Source of the DNA: Vulcanimicrobiota bacterium
GTDB taxonomy: Bacteria; Vulcanimicrobiota; Vulcanimicrobiia; Vulcanimicrobiales; Vulcanimicrobiaceae
Direction of reading: 5' to 3'
NCBI GenBank assembly: GCA_027307235.1
Contig: DAHUXH010000013.1
Coordinates: 248,001 to 312,000, forward strand
Length of the DNA: 64,000 bases
Positions within the stretch are counted from its first letter, which is position 1. Each line of letters starts with the position of its first letter. This document shows positions 36,885 through 49,019 of this stretch, in pieces. The position numbers were made by a program, and so were the translations under genes. The notes below the pieces were generated by a model. That model saw only the letters and a list, made by a program, of their open reading frames with translations, was not told the DNA's origin and did not search any database.

Positions 36885-39800
36885 TTACGATACGGAGGCG
36901 AACGCGGCGGCGCGGGGGCCGGGGAGGATCACGCCGTCGAGTTGCAGCGGGTCGGAGGTTCCAAGCGTAATCGTGCTGCCGTCGTCTCCCAGGCGCCGTG
37001 CCGCACGGAGCGCTTCGATTGCTTCGGGCAATGCGAATTGCTCGCCGACGAATCCGGCGACGAAGCGGCCGCCGCGAATCTCGCCGCGCGCTTCCATTCG
37101 GCGCAGCACCGCAAGCAGTTCACGCCAGGGTGGAGCCAGGGTTTCGCGGGCGGTGACATCGCGCAAAAGCACGCCCCACCGATCGAGTAATCGCCGCGCG
37201 AACAGTTCGGGATCGATGCGGTCGGTGGCCGACGTTAGTCGCGTCCATCGGCCGCTCGACGAACGCGGCCGCGCGCGCAATCCCTTTTCACCGAGCCTGC
37301 GCTTCGCATCGATCAACGAACGCAGCGCATCGAAACCGTCGGCGGTCACGAGTCCGGCGGCGACAAGCTGCCACAGCGCTTCCTCGACTTCGCTCGGCAA
37401 TCGCTTGGTGCCGCGAACGATGTCGGCGAAGAACGGCGCTCCGCGCAGTTCGATCTCAGCCAGCACATCACGCGCCGCGTGCGAGAGAGCGGCTGCATCG
37501 AACTCGTTGCGCACGACGAGCGCATCGGCGCTGGCGCGTGCAAACAACGCGATCGGCGCCAGTTTCGTCGGACGCACGCGGCGTTTACGTTCGTCCTCGC
37601 TTGGCGTGAGCGCGGGATGTTCTGAGATGCGCCCCCACATCACCTCGCCCGAGTAACACAGCCGGTCGAGGAACTCCGGCCGGTAGCCGGCCACGCGCGC
37701 GGGCAGAATGGAACCTTCCCAAGCCGCGGCGGGAATCTCGTAGCCTTCGAGTTGGCGGATGATCTGCAGCGTGCCGTCGATACCGTGCAAGCGCGATGCC
37801 GGCGCGACGTGTTGCCAACGCTGCAAGAAACGTACGTACTCGGCGCTGGTGACGGGTTCGATCTCGCGGCGCAGTTGCCCGAGCGTCAAGCGGTGAATGC
37901 GCGCGAGCACGCGACGGTTGCACCACTCCTCGGTATCACCGCCGCGGAAGCGGCCGCGCAGGAGTTGTCCTTCGGTTTCGAGCCGGATCAGCGCGCTCTC
38001 GATCGTCGCGGCGTCGGTGATAAAGCGTTCCGCTAGTTCGGGTATCGTCGCAGGGCCGGTCGATTCCATCCATCCGCGCAATACCTCCGCGAGCGCCGCG
38101 TCGCGCTGTCCCGGCACGTTCTGCGCGGGAACCGCGCCAATCTCCGGCTCAATGCGCGTGTCCGGAAAGGCGGCGCGAGCGAGGTCGAGACGCTCGGCGC
38201 ATGTCCAGAAGCGCGCGTCGCCGGCGATCACGGTGGTCGCGCGTCGCGCTTGGACCAACTCGGTGTACCACGTGTGCCAATCCGGCTGCTCAGGCAGCAC
38301 GACGAGCGTCGAGAGCGCATCGTGCAACTCGTCGGCGTTGCGCACGACCGGCCACGATTCGTCGGCAACCTCGGCGATGACCGCCTGGTCGAGAATACCC
38401 GCGCCGTCGAGGTCGTCGCGCATCGCGCGGCGCAACTGCACGGCGCGCGCGCGACGCTCTTCCAGCGGCGCGTCGTCGAGAAAAGCGAACGGGTTGGAGT
38501 TGAGTATCTCGTGGCAGAAGGCCGACGGTTCCGGCGTGTCGACCGCGACGGTGCGAATCTCATTGCGTTCCAGCGCACGCAAGATGTTGAGCAGGCCGTC
38601 GAGGTCCATCGCCTCGTGCAAGCAGTTGCCGATCGTTTCGCGCACGAGCACGTGGTCGGGAATGCGAATCGGACCGGTGAGATTCTCGGCGCACGCGGCC
38701 TGGTCGGGGAAGACCGAGGCCAATAAATCGTCCGAGCGCATGCGCAGCAACTGCGGCGGAACCTTGCGCCCGCCGTTCATGCGCAGAATGGCGAGCGACC
38801 GCATCGCGTTCCAGCGCCACCGCGCGGCGAACATCGGCGCGGGCAGCAGCGCTTGCGTGAGCGTATACTCGGCGCTCGCCGACTTGACGAACTCGAAGAC
38901 GATCTCGAGGGGGAATGCATGCTGATCGGTCAGCGAAAGCAGCACGCCGTTGTCGGTCGCAGCCGCTTGCAACTCCAGATTGAACGAGCGGCAGAAGCGC
39001 TTGCGTAACGCTAGTCCCCACGCACGGTTGATGCGCGCGCCGAACGGCGTGTGCAAGATCAACTGCATGCCGCCGCCTTCATCGAAGAAGCGTTCGGCGA
39101 CGATGGTCGTGTCGGTGGGTACCACGCCGAGGACGGCTTTGCCCGCGCGTACGTACGCGACGGCCTGCTCCGCGCCCGCCCGATCCACGCCGCAGGTTTC
39201 GAGCAGCAGAGCGATCGCATCCGCGTCGTCGCGCGTGTCGATGTCCGCACGCAGGGCGCAGACCTCGTGCGAGAGTTCGCGCGTGCGGCCGAGTCCCTCG
39301 CCGTTCCAAAACGGGATGGTCGGCGGCGCGCCGTGCGCATCTTCGACACGGACGACACCGGCCTCGATGCGCCGGATCTTCCAGGAGTTGGTGCCGAGCA
39401 AGAAGATGTTGCCCGCCATGCTCTCGATCGCGAAGTCTTCGTCCAGCGTCCCGACGATGTGCCCTTCGGGCTCGACGACGACATTGTAATACGCGGTGTC
39501 GGGGATCGCGCCGCCGCAGGTGATCGCTGCGATGCGCGCGGAACGGCGGGCGCGGATGCGTCCGTTGACGCGATCGTAGTGGAGATACGTTCCGCTGCGG
39601 CCGCGTGAGGTTGCGACACCGTCGGCGAGCAGGGAAAGCACGTCGTCGAAATCACGCCGTTCGAGCGTGCGGTAGGGATAGGCGCTGCGCACCAGTGCGA
39701 ACAACGACTCGACGTCCCATTCGTGCGCGGCGCAGGCTGCGACGATCTGCTGCGCGAGAATGTCGAGCGGCGCGGCCGGAATCGTGATGGCATCCATTGC

Positions 39801-40979
39801 TCCGGTACGAATTGCGCGCACGAGCGCCGCACATTCGAGCAAGTCGTCGCGCGTGGTCACGAACAGCTTGCCTTCGGGCCGCGCGCCGATCCAGTGGCCG
39901 GAGCGGCCGATACGCTGCAACGCGACGGCGATCGAGCGCGGCGAGCCGAGTTGCACGACCAGATCGACGCTGCCGATGTCGATGCCGAGTTCGAGCGACG
40001 CCGTAGCGACGACGGCGCGCACCTCGCCGTTTTTCAGGCGGTGTTCGGCATCGAAGCGTATCTCGCGCGAAAGACTGCCGTGATGCGGAAGCACGATCCC
40101 TTCGCCCAGACGCTCGGTCAGCGCGAAGGCCACACGTTCGCTCATGCGCCGCGTGCTCACGAAGACGAGCGTCGTGCGATGCGTGCGAATCAACTCGGCG
40201 ACCCGATCGTAGATGTCGGCCCACATCTCGCTGCTCGCCACCGGGCCCAGTTCATCGCGCGGCACTTCCACGGAGAGCGTCATCGCGCGGCGGCTGCCGA
40301 CATCGACGATGCGCGTGCGAGGGCTCAAGAAACGCGCCACCTCGTCGAGCGGGCTGACCGTCGCCGAGAGGCCGATCCGTTGCGGCGCGCGCCCGGTCTG
40401 CGCGCGCACCAGATGATCGAGGCGCGCCAGTGTCAGCGCTAGGTGAGAACCGCGTTTGTCGTCGGCGATGGCGTGAATTTCATCGACGATGACCGTCGTC
40501 ACGCGCTCGAAGAGCCTTCGCGACTTCTCGGCCGTCAGCAGAATGTAGAGCGACTCGGGCGTTGTGACGAGAATGTGCGGCGGCGTGCGTAACATCGCCG
40601 CGCGCTCGGAGGCCTTCGTGTCGCCGGTGCGGACGGCGGTGCGAATCGGTGAGAGCCCAAGCCCGCGCTCTTGCGCGAGCGCGAGCAGCTCACGCAGCGG
40701 CGTTTCGAGGTTCTTGCGAACGTCGTTGGTCAGCGCCTTCAGCGGAGAGACGTAGACGACCAGTGTCTGTTCGGGAAGCGTGCCGTCGGCGGCGCGCCGG
40801 ACCAACTGGTCGAGGCAGATCGAGAACGCGGCCAGCGTCTTCCCCGAGCCCGTCGGGGCACAGATCAGGACATCCTCGCCCGCCGCAATGAGGGGCCAGC
40901 CTTGGAGTTGTGGCTCGGTCGGCTGCGAGAAGCGCTCGCCAAACCAATCCCGAACGAGCGGAGAGAACGTCTCCATCAC
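36885..40979 (-). CDS. lhr: Large helicase-related protein Lhr
   Basis: A 1364-residue SF2 helicase of the long Lhr type, an ATP-dependent 3'-5' helicase on DNA or RNA-DNA hybrids in repair. Walker A APTGSGKT is at 41-48, motif II DEIH at about 167, and motifs TGDTKASER, VVATASLELGIDIGSVDLVVQLGSPRS and QRIGRSGHW follow in the RecA-like domains. A winged helix and the long C-terminal half occupy the remainder. The protein is somewhat shorter than the E. coli and mycobacterial enzymes (about 1500) but appears complete. It is a single-gene unit. Confidence 0.94.
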   Translation of the reverse strand: MMETFSPLVRDWFGERFSQPTEPQLQGWPLIAAGEDVLICAPTGSGKTLAAFSICLDQLVRRAADGTLPEQTLVVYVSPLKALTNDVRKNLETPLRELLALAQERGLGLSPIRTAVRTGDTKASERAAMLRTPPHILVTTPESLYILLTAEKSRRLFERVTTVIVDEIHAIADDKRGSHLALTLARLDHLVRAQTGRAPQRIGLSATVSPLDEVARFLSPRTRIVDVGSRRAMTLSVEVPRDELGPVASSEMWADIYDRVAELIRTHRTTLVFVSTRRMSERVAFALTERLGEGIVLPHHGSLSREIRFDAEHRLKNGEVRAVVATASLELGIDIGSVDLVVQLGSPRSIAVALQRIGRSGHWIGARPEGKLFVTTRDDLLECAALVRAIRTGAMDAITIPAAPLDILAQQIVAACAAHEWDVESLFALVRSAYPYRTLERRDFDDVLSLLADGVATSRGRSGTYLHYDRVNGRIRARRSARIAAITCGGAIPDTAYYNVVVEPEGHIVGTLDEDFAIESMAGNIFLLGTNSWKIRRIEAGVVRVEDAHGAPPTIPFWNGEGLGRTRELSHEVCALRADIDTRDDADAIALLLETCGVDRAGAEQAVAYVRAGKAVLGVVPTDTTIVAERFFDEGGGMQLILHTPFGARINRAWGLALRKRFCRSFNLELQAAATDNGVLLSLTDQHAFPLEIVFEFVKSASAEYTLTQALLPAPMFAARWRWNAMRSLAILRMNGGRKVPPQLLRMRSDDLLASVFPDQAACAENLTGPIRIPDHVLVRETIGNCLHEAMDLDGLLNILRALERNEIRTVAVDTPEPSAFCHEILNSNPFAFLDDAPLEERRARAVQLRRAMRDDLDGAGILDQAVIAEVADESWPVVRNADELHDALSTLVVLPEQPDWHTWYTELVQARRATTVIAGDARFWTCAERLDLARAAFPDTRIEPEIGAVPAQNVPGQRDAALAEVLRGWMESTGPATIPELAERFITDAATIESALIRLETEGQLLRGRFRGGDTEEWCNRRVLARIHRLTLGQLRREIEPVTSAEYVRFLQRWQHVAPASRLHGIDGTLQIIRQLEGYEIPAAAWEGSILPARVAGYRPEFLDRLCYSGEVMWGRISEHPALTPSEDERKRRVRPTKLAPIALFARASADALVVRNEFDAAALSHAARDVLAEIELRGAPFFADIVRGTKRLPSEVEEALWQLVAAGLVTADGFDALRSLIDAKRRLGEKGLRARPRSSSGRWTRLTSATDRIDPELFARRLLDRWGVLLRDVTARETLAPPWRELLAVLRRMEARGEIRGGRFVAGFVGEQFALPEAIEALRAARRLGDDGSTITLGTSDPLQLDGVILPGPRAAAFASVS

Positions 40980-41030
40980 GGCCCCTATCTTCGAAGCCGT
41001 GCCCCCGTCCTACTCTCGGCTGCTAGGAGC

Positions 41031-41141
41031 TTAGTGCCCCGCGCTTTGCCCGCGTGACGATTCGATCGCGCCGCCGAAAAAGAGCGCGAGGTTCATCAAG
41101 ATACCGATCGTTGCAACGAGGTACACAACTCCAGAACTCAT
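41031..41141 (-). CDS. Possible 36-residue membrane protein
   Basis: A short frame reading MSSGVVYLVATIGILM then NLALFFGG, with one membrane-spanning segment and a polar tail ending SRGQSAGH. It lies 14 bp downstream of the lipoprotein gene on the same strand, so it could be the last gene of that unit. No clear ribosome binding site is visible, and no family is recognised. The membrane-like composition in GC-rich DNA is the main reason to list it. Confidence 0.4.
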   Translation of the reverse strand: MSSGVVYLVATIGILMNLALFFGGAIESSRGQSAGH

Positions 41142-41155
41142 AGGCGCTACTATCG

Positions 41156-41524
41156 CTAGCTGCTCGGAAAAACCCTGTAAGCGGCGAGCTTGCCGTCCGC
41201 ATCGACGCGGACGACGACATTCATCGCACCGGTGTCGAAGTCGGCCCGGTAGGTGAACTCGTTCTTGACGGGATCGCTCGCGACCAGCGTGAGCCCCTTG
41301 TAGGCTCCAAGCGCGTGCATCTTGTCGGAGAGCGTTCCGATCTCAGCCCGCGTGATGCTGGCTTTGATCGCATCGTCGGCGTTGCCGACCACCGAGTCAT
41401 AGTCGTTGGCGTAGACCGCCTTCGTGGTGGTGTCGGCAAGCGTTTGCGCCGAACCGCCATCACCCGAACAGGCGGCGCACACCAGCGCGAGCGCAATGAT
41501 CGCGCCGAGGCTCGTTGCGCGCAT
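41156..41524 (-). CDS. Small lipoprotein of unknown function
   Basis: A 122-residue protein with signal segment and lipobox VCAACSG (lipidated cysteine about residue 19). The mature part (KAVYANDYDSVVGNADD, then ALGAYKGLTLVA...NEFTYRADF) resembles small DUF3887-like domains that adopt an NTF2 or cystatin-like fold, a loose comparison made by eye. It lies 3 bp after the coiled-coil secreted protein gene and is certainly cotranscribed with it. Confidence 0.72.
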   Translation of the reverse strand: MRATSLGAIIALALVCAACSGDGGSAQTLADTTTKAVYANDYDSVVGNADDAIKASITRAEIGTLSDKMHALGAYKGLTLVASDPVKNEFTYRADFDTGAMNVVVRVDADGKLAAYRVFPSS

Positions 41525-41527
41525 CGG

Positions 41528-41986
41528 TTACAGCGTCCCCCATCCGTAGGACGAGCCCGTGAATGCGACCTGCGCGCTCGGAGCGCTCGACGCAACGGTG
41601 CGCTGCGTCTCAGCTGGCTGCGCGGTGCGCACGCCGAGCGACGCTAACTGCGTGCGCTGCTGCACGACGATCCGATGCTGATACGCGACTTCGCGTTCGA
41701 GGTCTTGAGTCTCGGCCAATTGATTCTGGTAGGCGCGCTTCTCGGCGCTGTACGCGGTCCATGCGTCGTTGCGCTGCTGCGCCAAGCTTGCGTTGGCGGC
41801 GGCGTCCTCGGCGTATTTCTGATGCACTTTCTTGTTGTGCTGGAGGATCAGGTAGGTCGCAGCTCCGATGCCCAGGATGATGTTGCGCGTGCTGGCTCTG
41901 CCGTCCGCGAGCACCGTTGCGCTCGGGACGAGTCCGGCGAGAAGGCCGGTCAGCGCGGTTGCGGCAAGTATGCGGGTGAACGTCAT
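41528..41986 (-). CDS. Exported coiled-coil protein of unknown function
   Basis: A 152-residue protein with a signal peptide (about 1-28), a second short hydrophobic segment (NIILGIGAATYLIL, about 35-48) and a Gln/Ala/Glu-rich coiled coil (about 58-118), ending in a Gly/Ser tail (GSSYGWGTL). It is first in a unit with the lipoprotein and possibly the 36-residue membrane protein. No family recognised; a structural envelope role is a guess. Divergent from the dehydrogenase gene. Confidence 0.7.
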   Translation of the reverse strand: MTFTRILAATALTGLLAGLVPSATVLADGRASTRNIILGIGAATYLILQHNKKVHQKYAEDAAANASLAQQRNDAWTAYSAEKRAYQNQLAETQDLEREVAYQHRIVVQQRTQLASLGVRTAQPAETQRTVASSAPSAQVAFTGSSYGWGTL

Positions 41987-42079
41987 GATTGCGATTCCTC
42001 CTAGATATGGGATGAACGAATCGGTTGTTCCCCAGGTTTCGTTTTGCTAAACACCCGCTCGATTGGTGAAGGAAAAAAC

Positions 42080-42961
42080 ATGAAGATCGGAGTCGTCGGC
42101 ACCGGCCGCATGGGCGCCAATATCGCTCGCCGGCTCACAGACGTCGGTCACCGGATCGTCGCCCTGCACGACGTGAATCCCGGCGCGGCCCAGGCCGCAG
42201 CCGACACCGGCGGCGAGATCGTCGCGACGCTCGCCCGCGTCACGGAACTTTCAGAGGTGGTGATTACCGTGGTCTCCGACGATGCCGCGACGGAGCGCAT
42301 CTTCGCCGAGCGCGGGGATTCGCTGCTGGCCGGCGCCGAGGGGCGAGTCTTCATCAACTGCGCGACGATCTCGCCCGCCGTTCACGTCGAGGTGCAGCGC
42401 CGCTGCGAGGCTCATGGCGCGCAATCGTTAGAAGCCTGCATGGCAAGTTCGATTCCGCAAGCGCGCGAGGGCACGCTGTATCTGATGATCGGCGGCCGCC
42501 GTGACGTCTTCGAACGCATGCGCCCGCTGCTCGCGCAGATGAGCGCATCGCTTCGCTATATCGGAGAAGCCGGCAAAGCGGCGCAGGTCAAAGCGCTGGT
42601 CAACATGGTGATGAACATCAACACCGCTGGTCTTGCGGAGGGGCTCGGTCTGGCCGAGGCGCTCGGTCTCGACCTCGACGTCGTCCGCGCCGTCTTCTCG
42701 CAGACCGGCGCCAATTCGCGCGTCCTCGAAACCGACGGCGCCGACATGCAGGCGCGCGAGCACGATGTGTACTTCTCGGCCGAGCACGCCGCCAAGGATT
42801 CCGGCATCGCGCTGCGGCTGGCGAGCGAGGCGGGATTGCAGCTTCCGCTCGCGGCCGCGACGCTCGCCCAATACGAGCGCATGAAGACACTTGGCCTCGG
42901 CGAGCTGGACAAGTCGGGTATCGCGGAGTTGACGTTCAAAGGGCGGCGCGGACAGGCATGA
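42080..42961 (+). CDS. NAD(P)-dependent 3-hydroxyisobutyrate dehydrogenase-family oxidoreductase
   Basis: A 293-residue beta-hydroxyacid dehydrogenase. The N-terminal Rossmann loop is GVVGTGRMGANIARRL, followed by VVITVVSDD and FINCATISPAVH. The substrate-binding signature AMxS..GxxxAxxGTL appears as ASSIPQAREGTLYLMIGG, and the catalytic Lys is in GKAAQVKALVNMVMN. AAGGA about 6 bases before ATG 42080 sets the start; an upstream TTG/ATG frame is not used. It overlaps the hydrolase by 4 bp (ATGA). The natural substrate is not evident. Confidence 0.9.
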   Translation: MKIGVVGTGRMGANIARRLTDVGHRIVALHDVNPGAAQAAADTGGEIVATLARVTELSEVVITVVSDDAATERIFAERGDSLLAGAEGRVFINCATISPAVHVEVQRRCEAHGAQSLEACMASSIPQAREGTLYLMIGGRRDVFERMRPLLAQMSASLRYIGEAGKAAQVKALVNMVMNINTAGLAEGLGLAEALGLDLDVVRAVFSQTGANSRVLETDGADMQAREHDVYFSAEHAAKDSGIALRLASEAGLQLPLAAATLAQYERMKTLGLGELDKSGIAELTFKGRRGQA

Positions 42962-43740
42962 GCGTGCTCGCATTCGCCGACGGCGCGCACACGACCATCG
43001 AAACGTGGGGTTCGCGCGGCCCCTTGATCGTGTGCATCCACGGCATGACGAGTTCGCGCAAGTCGTGGACGCGTTTCGCTGCGGCGTTCTCGGATCGCTA
43101 TCGCGTGGTCGCCTACGATCAGCGCGGGCACGGCGACAGTGCCGGCGTGACCGGTCCGATGACGCTCGCGCAAGCGCTTGACGATCTCGCGTGTGTGGAG
43201 CGTGCGCTCGGTGAGCCGGTTGAGGCGCTGATCGGACACTCGTGGGGCGGCGCGGTCGCAATTCTCGGCGGCGAAGTCTCCTCGGCGCGGCGCGTCGTGG
43301 CGGTCGACCCGATGATCGTACAAGTTGCCGAGGATTGGTACGGCGAGTTCATCGCCGAACTCGACGACGCGTTCACGGCAACGGGCGCCGCGCGCGACGA
43401 GCGCATGCGAAGCGAGTACGCGCACTGGGCGGAACTGGATCGCGAAGGCAAGGTCCACGCCGTCCATGCGATGACGACCCAGCCGATTGCCCGCCTGCTC
43501 GCCGAGAACCCGGCGCCGTCGTGGGACCTGCGCGCCTGCGTCGCCGGCTACGAGAAGCCGCTGCTGCTCGCGATGGCCGGCGACCGCGAGTCGATCGTTC
43601 CGCCGCCCGTTCTCGAAGCGATTCGAGCGAACCACGGCCCGCAGGTCCAGATCGAGACCTTCGTCGGCGAAGGCCACAACCTGCACCGAACCGGCTTCGA
43701 CGCATTCGCCCAAAGCACACGCCGCTTTCTCGAAAGCTAG
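42958..43740 (+). CDS. Alpha/beta hydrolase
   Basis: A 260-residue alpha/beta-hydrolase fold enzyme: oxyanion motif VCIHGMTSSRKSW, DQRGHGDS, nucleophile elbow GHSWGG (about 94-99), acid in AGDRES and catalytic His in GEGHNLHR. It is translationally coupled to the dehydrogenase (4-bp overlap), suggesting a two-step pathway on a hydroxy-acid ester or thioester, which is inference. Substrate unknown. Confidence 0.9.
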   Translation: MSVLAFADGAHTTIETWGSRGPLIVCIHGMTSSRKSWTRFAAAFSDRYRVVAYDQRGHGDSAGVTGPMTLAQALDDLACVERALGEPVEALIGHSWGGAVAILGGEVSSARRVVAVDPMIVQVAEDWYGEFIAELDDAFTATGAARDERMRSEYAHWAELDREGKVHAVHAMTTQPIARLLAENPAPSWDLRACVAGYEKPLLLAMAGDRESIVPPPVLEAIRANHGPQVQIETFVGEGHNLHRTGFDAFAQSTRRFLES

Positions 43741-43804
43741 AGGCCCCATGTCTAGGCACGGAGGGGACATCTCCGCCGTGCGCCTAAAGCTTGCGAGGTG
43801 AGCC

Positions 43805-43833
43805 TTGTCCGGCTGGGGTTGGGGTGATACAAT
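43805..43833 (+). promoter_or_regulatory. Candidate promoter for rpoC
   Basis: TTGTCC and TACAAT are separated by exactly 17 bases, matching the housekeeping consensus at 4 of 6 and 5 of 6. It lies about 135 bp before the rpoC GTG and after the hydrolase gene, giving rpoC its own promoter. The intervening leader has no frame I can support. Confidence 0.5.
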
Positions 43834-43967
43834 ATCCGCCTGTGCCCCGAGGGCGGGTGTGCCCAAAGATCGGCGGTGGCAACGGTGGGTCCGCTTACGT
43901 GACAACGTGAGACGCGCGCCCTGCGTCAGCCCGAGCCGACGGTACAGGCGGTTGGACGGAGTATCCT

Positions 43968-47756
<3,789 letters not shown>

Positions 47757-47766
47757 CGCGCGATAG

Positions 47767-47796
47767 CACCGTGTGCCACACACGTGGCACACGGTG
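47767..47796 (+). terminator. Perfect 13-bp inverted repeat after rpoC
   Basis: CACCGTGTGCCAC and its exact complement flank a 4-base loop (ACAC), starting 10 bp after the rpoC stop. There is no T-run after it. Geometry is the same as the hairpin after hup (13-bp stem, 4-base loop). Confidence 0.55.
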
Positions 47797-47814
47797 GGCG
47801 CATCATCTCTACGG

Positions 47815-48327
47815 ATGGATGCGCTGCTGGCGGCGGAACGGCTGCCGAAACTTGCCGATCGCGCGATGCGCGACGCGATCACGATCCAGGCCACGCTGCA
47901 CGGCCGGCCGACGCTGCGTGCCCTGGTGGATACGGCGCTGCGCCGTTTCGAATTCTATGTCCAATGCCGTCACCGTGACGGCGTTCGTCCGGCTCTGCTC
48001 TTCGCTCAGCGCGACCGCATCGTCACGTGCATCCGCCGGTTCACTGGCAGCCGATTGGCCAAACGCCTGGAGCGGCTGGAACGCTGTGAGATCACCGCCG
48101 CCGGAATCGATGCGTCGCCGTTCGATATCATCGTTCGCGCACGCAACGGCGCGCTGCACGCCATCGTCCTGCGAACGCTCGCTCACGATGCGCGCCGGCT
48201 GGACTCGCTGCGTCTGGCTCGCCTGCTGCTTACGAAAAGAAACGAGGTCGCGAGCGTGTTGCTCTACGACCTCGAATCCGGACGCGTGCGCGCTCTCCGC
48301 CGAAAGACGCGAACGCTTGCTGCCTAA
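47815..48327 (+). CDS. Hypothetical protein
   Basis: A 170-residue basic protein of unknown function. The middle (PFDIIVRARNGALHAIVLRT, about residues 102-121) faintly recalls the D...xhExK strand pair of PD-(D/E)xK nucleases, but the acidic/lysine pair is not intact. I start at ATG 47815 because an earlier in-frame ATG lies inside the rpoC hairpin. It ends 4 bp before the convergent LuxR gene. Confidence 0.6.
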   Translation: MDALLAAERLPKLADRAMRDAITIQATLHGRPTLRALVDTALRRFEFYVQCRHRDGVRPALLFAQRDRIVTCIRRFTGSRLAKRLERLERCEITAAGIDASPFDIIVRARNGALHAIVLRTLAHDARRLDSLRLARLLLTKRNEVASVLLYDLESGRVRALRRKTRTLAA

Positions 48328-48331
48328 GGGC

Positions 48332-48922
48332 CTAGACGACGCCGCAGCGGATCGCTGCCACCGCAATCTGCGTGCGAGCGGCAAGTTTCAGTTTTGCAAG
48401 GATGTGTGAGATGTGATTCTTCACCGTCTTGTCGCTGAGACCGAGGCGCGAACTAATCTCCTTATTCGACAATCCCTCGGCCACGAGACGAGCGACGTCG
48501 AGTTGGCGCGGTGACAGCTCTTCGCGCAGATCGCGATGGTCGCTCGATTTTTGGGGTGTGGGTACTGCTTGCAGATGCGAAGGCCCCATCGGTTCGTTCT
48601 CGTTGGCGAGCGATGCGACGAGATTGAGAAATTCGCCGACCGTGAGTTCGCGCACGGAATCCAGAAACAATGTGCTGCTCTCCGGACTCATGCTCCGAAT
48701 GTAGTCGGCCGCGCCGGGCACGGCGCTCTGCTTGGCATCGAGCACCACGACCGCCGGTTTTGCGTGCTCGATCGGGGCGCCGGGGGCGGAGGGGTAGGAT
48801 TCGACTGGGCCGATTCGCTCGTCCAGGGCGATCAAGTCGCCGATGTTCCGAGCATCCGGGGTTGAGCCGATCACGAGAACGGCAGGGTGCCGTTCAGGCG
48901 CCGGGTGAGAATAGGTTGTCAT
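48332..48922 (-). CDS. LuxR-family response-regulator-like protein, degenerate receiver
   Basis: A 196-residue protein. Residues 13-110 look like a receiver fold (AVLVIGSTPDARNI, then AVVVLDAKQS, which offers one Asp in the usual site), but the acidic pocket after strand 1 is missing, so normal phosphorylation is doubtful. Residues 133-196 are a LuxR HTH: LSPRQLDVARLVAEGLSNKE, SRLGLSDKTVKNHISHILAK. GGAGGA lies 5 bases before the ATG. It is divergent from the STAND-BTAD operon across a 97-bp gap and could control it. No kinase is adjacent. Confidence 0.85.
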   Translation of the reverse strand: MTTYSHPAPERHPAVLVIGSTPDARNIGDLIALDERIGPVESYPSAPGAPIEHAKPAVVVLDAKQSAVPGAADYIRSMSPESSTLFLDSVRELTVGEFLNLVASLANENEPMGPSHLQAVPTPQKSSDHRDLREELSPRQLDVARLVAEGLSNKEISSRLGLSDKTVKNHISHILAKLKLAARTQIAVAAIRCGVV

Positions 48923-49019
48923 CCGTGTCCTCCGGGATAACGGGAATGCGGCTACAGTACCAACGGCCTCTTACGAATGTCTTACATGGGTAATCCGCCT
49001 CACGGCGAAGACGCGGTGG

